From NCBI GenBank assembly GCA_016169945.1, contig JADLSH010000363.1:2452501-2516500 (forward strand): a stretch of 64,000 nucleotides of DNA. Reading direction: 5' to 3'. The notes below the pieces were generated by a model. That model worked only from the letters and a program-made list of their open reading frames with translations, was not told the DNA's origin and did not search any database. Each line of letters begins with the position of its first letter. Position 1 is the stretch's first letter. Positions 34,934-64,000 of the stretch are shown piece by piece. Source of the DNA: Trachythela sp. YZ-2020. Taxonomy: Eukaryota > Cnidaria > Anthozoa > Malacalcyonacea > Clavulariidae. The translations under genes and the position numbers were made by a program.

Positions 34934-37900
34934 GTAAGGGATTGTAGAGATATGCATTGATAGAAATATATTTTGATAGAGATGAATGATTTATATTGAG
35001 AGTGGAATGGTTGTTGAGATTTATAAGATTAGGACTCACTTACCTGTGTACTATGGGCATATCGGCTCAAAATAATCACGTATATCGACCAAAGAAATGG
35101 AACATTACTTGGACTGTCGACAATGATCTGCGCGATAATGTGATGATAGATGCTTAAATTTATATCTTCAGTTTGCCTATAAACCGTTAGTTATCCGATC
35201 GTTGAGAAATTGTCAAGATTTCTGTATGATAGTTAGATAGGAAATATTAAACAGCTTGTTCCGTGTTGTACATTCTTAAACAATATACTGCTCAACCAAA
35301 TATATGTAACAATATAAGCCAGTCGTCATGAACTTTATGTTAGATTTAGGCTGTCACTACACATTCTTTTGAATCGCAATAAAGTATCAAATGCATATAA
35401 GTTTAGAACATATACCAATATGGAAGAATGACGTTCTTTATGATAGTATGACACGACGAACAAAACGCTTTATCGAACTTTGTTTGGTCAAAATATTTCA
35501 CTTAACTAAAGAAGAGCAATAGTGCAACAATGTTGTCAATGACTCAATTCTATGATGAAGATCATTTTTGTTCGCAGCTTTTCACTTAATCAATGGTTAC
35601 TAGAATCTGACCTAACTAATATGTTAAAAACAGTCCTGTTTAACAGTTTAACGTGTCTGAAAAGCAATTAACTAATGGCATGCAAAGATATTGAACACTA
35701 CATTACTTTAAGCCTTTTAATCTCTAACTCTGAATGATCATAAAGGCTTGTGCACATTTCATGATCAAAAAGTTTTGATCTCAAAAAGGTACAAATTCAA
35801 ATACATTTCGATTTAATCTTTATAAAAGTTAAATTACAATAGTCAATAACTCAATTTTATGTAAATGGTATCGGGAGAGGAAATCACAGAACGCATTAGC
35901 TGTTACTGTAGCATGTCCATGGATTTGACACTACGATTTTCTCTAAGCTATACCTACTGTATACGGGACTCTCTGTTGACATTTATAGGTTTTGAAAACA
36001 TTTCAGACATTTTGTTTGAGTACGATTCGGATTTCGGAACAAGAAAGGAACCAAAAAATTCCATCCAACAATGTTTGTATTGAAATAGCATATAAACAAA
36101 ACGCGACAATCATTTCAAATATCTGTCAATTTCCAATTGAAAAGTGAAAGTAGATGTTGAAATTAAGTGAAAACTATTCAGAAAAGTACAATTCAGCGCG
36201 ATTTAGAGTGGTAAAGTGTCAAATTTCTCTAAAAAACTTCAAAACATGGACATGGTAGAAATTACCGTTAAATTACCGTTAAAATGATAATTCGATTTCG
36301 ACAAAAGTCAAAAAAATATTTTGCCTTACTCCTTAGTGAAGTTAAGCAGCCATTCGTATAATATTAATGGAATTATGTTCATCTCGACATTTAACAAGCA
36401 AATAAGTTAACTGATTTGTTTGTTCAAATCTTAAGAAAAAACGCTGAATGTTTGCTCTGAGTTTATAAAATGACGTAGCTACATATCCATAAAGATATAG
36501 GAAGGAAACACTCGACTGGAGAGCCGCGTAGTCTAAAAATATGTCGATTGAGCTCCTTATTTGTGATAAGTTCCCCCTGGCCCTGATCGGAACATTTATT
36601 TTACCAGAAAAGTTCGATGGTTAGTATAGATTGAAACGATATAAAAATATACTATATTACTCGACTTTATATCGTGAATTGTGAACGTTATATTTTAGCA
36701 TTCATCAGACTGCATTTCGGCTGTCTCGTGCTACATGGAGGATTATAAACAAACTCACAAGTACTTGCGTGCTCCAATTTATACTGTATTTTCCGGTTTT
36801 ATAACAATAGAAATATAGAGGTCTCTATGAAAATATAGAGGTCTCTAGGAAATATGAAGCAACAAGTTTTGAAGTTTAATATGGGCGACAGTGCACGACG
36901 TGGTACATTATATATTACATGAGTCTGCAGTGCAACATTATGGTGGATTTTTTAGGTTGTGTGCTGTTATATGCATGGATAACCAATGACAATGAATGCA
37001 TCAGCCATCATCTATACTATATGCTATATTTTTATAATAAATAATATTATATTTATGATAATATGATGTATCATCTATCACAAATCATATTTAGTGATCT
37101 TCGAAATTCTCTTTGGAATGTCCTACCTGACTTTTCTTCATCAACGGACAGCATAGACGATTGTTGGTTGAAATGGAAAGAATTGTTTCTCACCACCGTA
37201 GAGGAATTCATTCCTACGCGAACAGTTAAAGACAAAAGTAAACCACCATGGATTGACGGTGAAGTTCGCCATTTCACGAGAAGGAAATACGAAGCCCTGA
37301 AAAAATATCGAAAAGACAAATCTGATGTACGCAAACGTAATCTACGCCTATTTAGTAAGAAAGTGAAATACTTGGTGAGATCAAAACATCACATCGCGAT
37401 CCTACACCAACATGGAAAATCAAGCCCCATCATTTCCTATAATGGTACTACAGCAACAACACATGCAGCTGGTAAAGCAGAGCTCTTCAATTCCTATTTC
37501 GCTTCAGTATTTCGTACGTCCTTCCACTCCCGAGCAAAATATCGAAAACTCGAACTTGCAAGATCATCCTCTATCTGAGTTATTGTCTGAAACTACTGTG
37601 ACGGTCGAAGAAGTTTCAAATTGTCTAAATGCTTTGGACATTACGAAAGCAAGTGGACCTGATGAAATTCCAGCTCGTATCATGAAAGCTTGCAGCAACG
37701 AAATCGCTCCTAGTTTTATGTTCCATTTTCAACCGTTCGTTAGAAACTGCTTGTTTACCCAAGGTCTTCTAGCACCAGCTATTGTCAGTGGCAACCTTAA
37801 TTGAAATAGCTGTTTATATATATATATATATACATAAATATATTATCAATATATATATACACTGAATTAGAAAGTCAATTATAATTAGCCTACATAATTG

Positions 37901-40900
37901 AAGATAGATAATCTTAATATACTATATGCATACGACAATTTAATATGTACTAAAATTAGTAAAATATGATGAAGTATCCAATCATAAACTTTGTCTTTAT
38001 TCTAATTAGACAGCAACACATCTCGACTAATCGATATTGAAAATGAGTTCACGAAAAACATTCGAGAGATATTTGGTAAACTTGACACGCTGAATGCCGC
38101 ACTGGACGCTCTTCAGAGAAATCAACTGGTTCACGAGGGGGAGGTATGTTGGTTAGGCCTGGATCATAAACTATAATGGTCTTATAATGGTCTTCTTTTT
38201 AGCAATGAGAATCACGGATAGCCTTGCTTTTGGGCAGGAAACGATGTCCATCGCAAGCTAGCCATCAAAACAGGTTGATAGCGCAGTCACCTGGGACTGA
38301 AAGCATACACAGAAGAGACATAAATTTACTCTTGTCTTGGACAAAAATTTTAAAAAACGATGGCAAAATTCGTTCAATTAAATTAGCTTTGCTACATGAT
38401 ATACTATATGATTTTTGAGGTTCACATCATAGCTTCATTAGTAATTAGTTATACAACACTAAAATGTTTGGGCTGATATATTGATTCAGTATTAAAGTGA
38501 GTAGAGTGTTCGGCAACTTGTATCACTTGAGAAAACCGAGTTTAAAGTTTTAGCATATATATTAGAATAACTTACATATTATATAACAATATACTAGAAG
38601 AAAGGGACAATTGAATCAACCAACCACATAGCTACCATTATTTGCTTAGGGTAAAATCATGGTATTAACCTAAGAAGGTGCGGAATAAGCTGTATACCTC
38701 GGTTTTGCGTAACGATTGCATTTTTTCATTTTTCTAAAAAATGACAAATATTGGGTTTTTGTCAAAGACCACCTTAATCACGTTAGGGCGCGGTCGTCCC
38801 CTCTTACTAAAATTTCACGTACTATGATGCCTTTCATCACATGTGAACTGTTCCAATATCACACATGCAGCAACAGTAATAATTTCACATAATTTATATG
38901 AAATAATAATTTCACATATGAAATAATAATTTCACATATGAAATAATAATTTCACATATGAAATAATAATTTCACATATGAAATAATAATTTCACATATG
39001 AAATAATAATTTTACATATGAAATTGATTTTAACCGTAATTATGAACTTTACTTCCATATTTACAAATTCTGAATTCACACATAAAATTGACATTTTCAC
39101 ATGCGAAATGTTCCAATTCCACACCAAATGTGAAATAGTCTACCGGAATCATGGCATGCGTCTCCTGTCATGTAGTCGCCATCTTGAATCTACTAAACCT
39201 GAAAAACACACGCTGTACTTGTAGACGTCTTCGCGTGTATTTTGCTACCTGGGCACAGAGCAAACCACGCATGCGCGCACAACTCTCTTTATGAGTGTAA
39301 CTAAAATAGTTTCTTCTCTAAATTTAGTTCACCCAAACAAAATCAACGATGAATACCGTACATCAACAACTGAACAGTGCAATTCAAACTATCAACTCAA
39401 CGTTCAATATCGAGGTATTTAAACTATGTGTTTACATAGAAATGAACCCTTCACATAGACAAATGTGGCTGACGCTTGTTTATAGTAATTAGTATATCCA
39501 ATTCACAACTTTAGATAACTCACATGCCTAGTTACTATTGTTCATGTTTGCGAATTCTATGTTTTCGCAAACTATGGCTAAAACAAAAAGTAGGCATTGT
39601 GAGTTATGCAAGGTTGTGAATTGGATAGCAACGATGTATAAACAGCGTTATAAAAGCCCACGTCAAACGAGGACGAGAGTTGTCAATGAGGACAGTTTTA
39701 CCTCGCTTGACCGGTACGCGTGGTAATATCCAGTCAACTGTCATGCAACTCTTGTTCTAGAAGGTTTAGGTGGATGGATATTTCGAGTGAAATATTATAT
39801 ACAATATTTTAGACCTGAACGGGAACTCTTAAGGCTCTTTTTCACTCATCGCAAAACCAACTCGCAAACTCGCTGCGAGTTCTTGCATGTAATTAAAATA
39901 AACTGTCGAACATTGTGATTGGATGAAAGTACTCGCAGCGAGCTTGCGAGTTGGTTCTTGCGACGAGTGGAAAAGAGCCTTAAGTCCAGGGGCGCACATT
40001 CCAAAACAGTTTGGGGGGGGGGGTGTCCATTGTTCAGGGACCGACTTTTTATATTTGTTTGACCACATCAAAACATGAATTACAAGGTAATGTAAAAATA
40101 TGTGTAGTGCCAGGGTGTAGAAGGGTTGTTAAAAAATAGGGTGTCGACTCCCACAAGGCGCCACCATGGTTGGCACCGACGGGGAAAATTTTGAAAAAAA
40201 CTTGAATCTGTAGATCGTCGGAAATGGCATTTTCAGAGTCTTCTCTACCTCTTTCGTTATAGGCCCTTTCATTAATATATATATAAGATTTCAAACACTC
40301 TAGTTTTGAATTCAATATTTTGCTGCAATTTTAATTTCTTTAAATGCAGTTATTTAAAGAAAACGCCCCCCAACCTTCAACATCATAAAGACCCAATTAG
40401 AAATTGCATTTTTACAACTGAGTTGACTTTACTCGAGAATACTTACGTGGAAATAGAACGCAGAATGCGGCAGAGCAAAAGTTAGGAGGTTTTGCGCAGT
40501 CGTGTATGGCTATGTCATCTTACATTTGAGCATATTGCTTTAAGAGGAAAATATATCTCTGGGTTTTGCAATGTTGATTTCTTTTATTGACAATTTTTGT
40601 ATCGTTTATTATACGTTTTTTAGACAGGATGTTTCGGACCAACTGGGACCGACTTAAGTAGTGTAATGTTACAATTTGGGAATTGAACCTGCGGCCCTGC
40701 GATTCCGGTGCAGCACTCCGACCACTGAGCTACAGAGCGTTAACCACAAGTTCATGTATATAGATGCGGGTACTGCGGGTTGTGATAAGGTAAATTACAA
40801 GATGTTTTTTTCTGCATGCAGAAAAAAACTCTTGTTCTCGCTTGACCGGGCACGAGATTTGACGAAAACTCCCATACAAACTCACGGCTCTCGCTTGCCA

Positions 40901-43266
40901 ACTCTCATAAACTCTCATCCTCGCTTGAAGTATTTTACTCTGGCTATTGTCAGACGCTTTCTCTCTCGTCAAGCCAAAAGAAGTCCTTGGTAGATGAAGC
41001 GTTACATGGCCATTGAAAAACAATCTGTTTTAGCATTTTGGGGGGGAGCATGCCCCCAGACCCCTGGAGTTTTCTATAGCTACCCTTCAATCTTACGCCG
41101 CTTATACTTACAATGACATCAGTTTAATTTACCGTACGTATATTTTTCCATTCCAGTTAAACACCGTGAACTACAATGTTTCATCTTTAAGCAGCGACGT
41201 GGATCAGGTAAGCGATTATTATCCTATAACAAATTGGCGGATTACTCCTGAGCCACAGACGTTTTGAGAACAAAAACTTGCACCAACAAAATCAAGAAAT
41301 ACGTTGACAACAAAACTGCCCCCGCCCCAGTGTCAGCCAGTTCCTGCAAATTCCCCTTGTTATAATGAAGACTACAAAAGCGATAAGTTGGGACAGAACA
41401 AAATAAATTGCTTGATTGTCTCCTCTTCATTCTTGCGCCACAAGTGGTAACCAGACTTAACCCCTAGACAAATTTGACCGACGCTGTTTACATCGTTGCT
41501 ACCCAATTGACAACTTTGGATAAACTCACATGTCTAGTTACTATTGTTCTACACGCGTAAAAACGCACAAATTGTAACAAGTCTGCAAACAAGTTGTTAC
41601 AAATCTGTTCACAAGCTGTCAACAAGTTGTCTTCGCACTGCTAGTCCCAGTTGTTGTAACAAGTTTGGAACAAGCTGTTAACAACTTGTAACAAGCTTGA
41701 TGGCATTATCAGACTTGTTACAAGGTTGTTCTAACTGGTCTGTCACAGCCATGATACAACAAGAATGTTACAAGGTTGACAACTCGAGGTTGTAACAATA
41801 TTGTCATATCAAGCATGTAACGGACTTGTTGGAACAACCTTGTAACAAGTCTGATAATGCCATCAAGCTTGTTACAATTTGTAAGCAAGTGTTTCCACAA
41901 ATAAGGAACTACTTAACGTTTAAGATTTCATGGTTTATTTTAGTTAAGAAACTTCAGCAAAGAAATGGGTCCTCGTGGTTTTAATGGATCTCAAGGTTTG
42001 CAAGGACGTCAAGGTTTGCAGGGACGTCAAGGCTTGCAAGGACCACAGGGACCACAAGGAGTTGGTAACTTATCTGCGTGCATCGTTGGTGAGGAGAGTG
42101 GTTATACTAAATTGGAAGACGACGATTCAAAAGACAAGTTAAAGATTGTTTCTACTGATTATGTTCAGAGACCGGTATGTATAACGGTTAACATATATTG
42201 TTATTGAGACCGTATATAAATAACTTCATTAAATTTAGTTGGACTTTAGCTGGAGTTGAACTCAATCTGGAAAATTACTATAAATGGCATTAATTGCGGG
42301 ATCAATTTCCATATTAACATCCTCGATTGAAATATTTGGATTTCTACCCTTAAACTATTCCCATTGCCGAATAATAACAATAAGTTTAAACGCGAATCGA
42401 GAAAGCATTTTCCATATATGAAAATGGCTCTAATTTGATACAACCTTATTTAAATGTTTACCCTTATATCGAACCATATTCAATTTTTAAATGTATACTG
42501 ATATTTGTCATTGCAATTATTGTATATTATCTAAATTGTATGTATACATCTTTATAGATTAGTTTGGATGATCTATTTAAATAAACCTACGATTAAATTC
42601 TATTGAATTGTATAACTGACCCTTTTTAGCCTTGGGTTATATCTTCTAAAATGAAGATCTGTCTGAAGAATCCCCGAGGAGGGCATCACTTTAAAAACTA
42701 CGTACGAGATTTTTCGGACTTTTTTGCGATATTTTTGGGATATTTTCGAGATCTTTGGACTTGTAGAGACTTTCGAGGTTTTTAGAGATTTCATAGGGAT
42801 TGTTTTAGGGATTTTCAGGGACTTTTAGGGATTATTTTCAGGGACTTTTATATTATATCACGCTTTAGCATGATACACCCTCTGCTAATGGCTATTAAGT
42901 ATTATCGAGCTAGCTAAAGTTCAATGGGTAGAGTGGGGAGGGGATCAATGAGAAGAGTGGGGAGAGGGGGATAACGAATCGTAGTTATCTGTATCGCGGT
43001 CTCAAGAGCTTGATTCTATAAAATAATTCTGAATGATTTTTCCCCATTTTTAGGGCTGGAAGGTCGTTTCAGCCGTTTGTTCCACAAGAAAAAAAGCTGG
43101 AGCAATACATACAGTTCTATCAAGAGACAACAACAAATACATCTGCACATGTGCAGGACCGTCGGATTATTCAGATTTTGATCCAGCTCTTGATAAAAGA
43201 GGTTCCACTACGGCCAAGTATATGGAGTGTGTTATAATTTACTGGGAATGTCCAGAACTCACGTGA
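34390..43266 (+). CDS. Gene 4: predicted type II membrane collagen-like protein with C-terminal Cys domain
   Basis: The model joins exons 34390-34933, 38010-38143, 39328-39414, 41157-41207, 41944-42174 and 43054-43266, giving 419 aa and TGA. Residues 1-136 are a cytoplasmic tail with Tyr motifs (DYANL, an NPxY-type DNPHY, NIVYEAAGY). Residues 137-161 span the membrane, followed by ECSC. Residues 182-272 form a helical stalk. Eleven Gly-X-Y triplets occupy 281-313. Residues 350-419 carry C-x21-C-x-C-x25-C-x6-C with KYICTC and CVIIYWEC. Sequons NST, NVS, NGS and NLS lie outside the membrane. There is A at -3 of the ATG. Every exon recurs almost unchanged in gene 5, which supports the boundaries. 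It is probably a trimeric surface protein (inference); the ligand and role are unknown. Confidence 0.85.
34934..38009. other. Intron 1 of gene 4
   Basis: It contains a LINE relic (37063-37796) at the same site as in gene 5. The rest aligns in blocks to 48783-49165 and 50571-51680 of gene 5, with one block inverted there. About 640 bp (35740-36390) have no counterpart in gene 5. A 72-aa ORF at 35865-36083 has no support as an exon. Confidence 0.6.
37063..37796 (+). pseudogene. Deleted LINE reverse-transcriptase relic in gene 4 intron 1
   Basis: Words such as DKSKPPWIDGEVRHFTRRKY and ASGPDEIPARIMKACSNEIA belong to the linker and N-terminal fingers of a CR1/jockey-like reverse transcriptase. 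The frame breaks several times, and the catalytic palm is missing because the sequence jumps from CTTCTAGCACCAGCT to ATTGTCAGTGGCAACC at about 37780. The gene 5 copy continues through the palm. Confidence 0.75.
38010..38143 (+). CDS. Gene 4, coiled-coil exon 2
   Basis: The acceptor is TTCTAATTAG and the donor GAG|GTATGT. It completes the phase-1 codon and gives 45 residues with heptad spacing (FTKNIREIFGKLDTLNAALD). The copy at 59539-59672 differs by few residues. Confidence 0.85.
38890..39020. repeat. 20-bp tandem repeat in gene 4 intron 2
   Basis: The unit TTTCACATATGAAATAATAA is repeated about six times. The gene 5 counterpart at 60480-60595 has a slightly different copy number and indels. 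Confidence 0.9.
39328..39414 (+). CDS. Gene 4, stalk exon 3
   Basis: The acceptor is CTCTAAATTTAG and the donor GAG|GTATTT. Twenty-nine codons in phase 0 (MNTVHQQLNSAIQTINSTFN), with an NST sequon. Confidence 0.85.
39833..39979. repeat. Palindromic miniature element flanked by TTAA
   Basis: The arms start GGCTCTTTTTCACTC and end GAGTGGAAAAGAGCC, with TTAA at both edges, the duplication expected of piggyBac- or Kolobok-type elements. It is absent from the matching part of gene 5. Confidence 0.75.
40672..40800 (-). repeat. tRNA-headed SINE-like repeat, copy 2
   Basis: It shares the B-box and A-box region and the following AACCACAAGTTCATGTATAT tract with 29977-30130. The 3' part of the head is truncated at about 40672. 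Confidence 0.65.
41157..41207 (+). CDS. Gene 4, stalk exon 4
   Basis: The acceptor is TTTTTCCATTCCAG and the donor CAG|GTAAGC. Seventeen codons in phase 0 (LNTVNYNVSSLSSDVDQ), with an NVS sequon. Confidence 0.85.
41560..41900. repeat. ACAAGTTGTT-type repeat, member 4
   Basis: It lies in the intron before the collagen exon of gene 4 and matches 62475-62815 in gene 5 almost base for base. Confidence 0.7.
41944..42174 (+). CDS. Gene 4, collagen-like exon
   Basis: The acceptor is GGTTTATTTTAG and the donor CCG|GTATGT. The 77 codons have eleven Gly-X-Y triplets starting GPRGFNGSQG, with GLQGRQ repeated, followed by a Cys and an acidic stretch (KLEDDDSKDKLK). Confidence 0.9.
43054..43266 (+). CDS. 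Gene 4, terminal Cys-domain exon
   Basis: The acceptor is CCCCATTTTTAG and the stop TGA is at 43264-43266. The 70 residues have KYICTC, a long acidic loop of 25 residues, then CVIIYWEC. Confidence 0.9.
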   Translation, partial: GWKVVSAVCSTRKKAGAIHTVLSRDNNKYICTCAGPSDYSDFDPALDKRGSTTAKYMECVIIYWECPELT

Positions 43267-45085
43267 GATTCTTTTACCAATTTTTCGTTTGCATATGACG
43301 TAACCACGTTTCTTTGGCCACCATCTTGTTTAATTCTATAGGCAGAGCACAATGTACTATTTAAGAGAATTAGTTGAATCAGCATAACTATTTCTCTATT
43401 TTTAAAGCAGCTTACCGTATACAGTGTTATTTATGCTTAAAGAAATTCATGATTTCTGACTGGCTAAGAGCCAACGGTGAAATCGTCATATCAACTCGAT
43501 GGTTGACCAAATATGGAGTTGTGGCAACATATCGCACGATTTGACGTCATACGTGTGGAATGAAAAAATAATGTCACACGTATAACGTCATGCCCAACAC
43601 GAACAAAAACAATCGCTGAGAAGCAGAAATATTTTTTCAGGTATATATATTTAAAAAGAGAGCACACAATTCCTGTAAATGCTAGAACTTCTAAATATTT
43701 TGAAGAATTTATAAATTCAGTTTTCACATGATATGAAGAATTATCAAGGCCTCTGTCTGTGTTAACCTCCTTAGATTTCAGTTTCGGAAGACAACACGAA
43801 CTTCGGCCTTGATAATTGAATATATGATGCTCAATATATGATGAAAAACAGTTCAATATATGGATAGTTTCGCGCAGTTTCTGGCACGATATATAACCAC
43901 GAGTGAAGGAAATATAGTATAGTTTATGGATGGTTGACATGTATAATGCTTTGAAAATCAAACGTTTGAGTCGAATTTTGCCAGCCATTTATAGAGATAC
44001 TGTACAACTGAGTCAAATTATTATGGAGCAGTGAAGACAGACGTATATAATTTTGAGCTCCAGTATTTGTAAAATTATTTTAATTTGTTCGAGTTTTGAC
44101 TTATGTGTGTTCTACATTATACGCATGAAACATAGAGGTGTATAATAATGCCTCCTAAGAAGAAGAAGCCAGAAAATAGCGAGTCAAAGAATGAATTTGC
44201 CGAATACACAGTTTCGGACGAGAAAGCCAACATGGCGTCCTTTCCTTCTGCCAGTTCTGGTCTAGAAGATCTGCTTGATCGCCGATTGAAACTGCAAATG
44301 GAACAAATAAACGATCACGAAGTTCACAAATACAACTAAATCTGATTTGGATTCTATAAAGCAAAGTCAAGAATTTCTCGCTACAAGTTTGATGAATTGG
44401 CTGCTTCGACAAATCAACTAAAAAGCGAGAATAAAGAGCTTCGCAAAGCCAACACCCAGCTGCAAGATCGAGTCGTTGCCTTAGAGAAAAAACACAGATA
44501 TTGAAACCGAGAATATGAAGCGTTATTTGCGACGGGATTTGTTAGAAATACATGGAGTCCCGGAAAGTTCAACCGAGAATACTAATAAACTTGTAGTGCA
44601 AGTTGCAAATTTGATCGTCCCGGAATTAAATCTCGCTGAATCAGATATATCGACAAGCCATCGCTTGCCTACAAATAAAGGAAGTCATAAACCGATCATC
44701 GCCAAGTTCACCAGACGTGATATTCGAGATGCAATATAAAAGAAAAAGCGTAATCTTAGTTCAAAAACTTCTCAGGACATCGGTTTCTATCAGAATACCA
44801 AGCTGTATATTAATGAGAGCCTTACCGTCGGATCCCGCGCCATCTTTAACGAATCCAAAGAATTCAAAAGAAAGATTCATTACAAATTTGTTTGGACTCG
44901 GCAAGGAAAAGTTTTGCTTAAGAAAGACGAAGATCAGTCAGAAACCCATATATTTACCACGATGAAGGAATTTGAAGAGTTCAACAGTAAATCTATTCGT
45001 CGATCGAATGAAGGATCTGAATTCAGATAAGTTGTGTGATATGTAAATTTTAATTAATAGTCTATTATATTTCAACCCATACAGC
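43267..45085. other. Stretch between gene 4 and the first exon copy of gene 5
   Basis: No host gene is supported. 43267-44130 shows nothing recognisable. A LINE ORF1 relic occupies 44148-45030 and ends about 55 bp before the exon. Confidence 0.5.
44148..45030 (+). pseudogene. Broken LINE ORF1 (RNA-binding protein) relic
   Basis: It starts MPPKKKKPENSESKNEF and continues over several frames with a coiled-coil part (SENKELRKANTQLQDRVVAL) and the conserved ORF1 words DLLEIHGVPESS, SHRLP, IIAKFTRRD and KLYINESLT. Frameshifts and stops break it. No ORF2 follows; the sequence changes to gene 5 exon 1 homology at about 45068. Confidence 0.7.

Positions 45086-64000
<18,915 letters not shown>

Noticed and set aside
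35865..36083. 72-aa ORF in gene 4 intron 1
   Set aside because: There is no splice context, no family resemblance and no counterpart in gene 5.
38890..39020. CRISPR-like regular repeat
   Set aside because: The 20-bp units are adjacent without unique spacers and the genome is animal.

Overview
The window is animal (metazoan) genomic DNA. Genes are split into many short exons with GT-AG junctions, long AT-rich introns are full of inverted-repeat elements and LINE relics, and no bacterial-style operon is present. The repeat mix and the membrane-anchored collagen-like genes suggest a cnidarian, probably an anthozoan. That placement is inference from style; no marker gene fixes the species.

The main content is a same-strand (+) cluster of five related multi-exon genes, here called genes 1 to 5. 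I rebuilt them exon by exon from splice sites and reading phase. Gene 1 (352-4446) lacks its 5' end, which lies left of the window. Gene 2 (7811-11562), gene 3 (15210-28800) and gene 4 (34390-43266) are complete models of 305, 335 and 419 aa. Gene 5 (45086 to beyond 64000) is a recent duplicate of gene 4. It has two candidate first exons (45086-45617 and 48293-48782) and is cut by the right edge in its last exon.

All five share one plan. The first exon encodes a cytoplasmic N-terminus without signal peptide, one membrane span and a few residues after it, and ends in phase 1. Several short phase-0 exons follow, mostly charged and coiled-coil-like. Genes 1, 4 and 5 then have an exon with about 10 Gly-X-Y triplets. 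The last exon encodes a small Cys domain with the pattern C-x(15-24)-Y-x-C-x-C-x(5-25)-C-x3-Y-[W/T]-x-C. N-glycosylation sequons are plentiful after the membrane span, which fits type II cell-surface proteins that probably oligomerise through the stalk. I do not recognise the terminal domain and assign no function.

The rest is mainly transposon-derived: hAT-like miniature elements (one with a perfect 8-bp target duplication), a 2.5-kb Mutator-like element with a 9-bp target duplication, a 3.4-kb CACTA-like non-autonomous element nested in a LINE that is itself nested in another LINE, a tRNA-headed SINE, TTAA- and TA-flanked miniature elements, minisatellites and a telomere-like repeat. Intron 1 of gene 5 also holds a broken fragment of a mitochondrial HSP70 (mortalin-type) gene on the minus strand. 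Genes 4 and 5 share an ancestral LINE insertion in intron 1. Their differences (insertions with empty sites in the other copy, a micro-inversion, a changed 5' end) give a readable history of the duplication.
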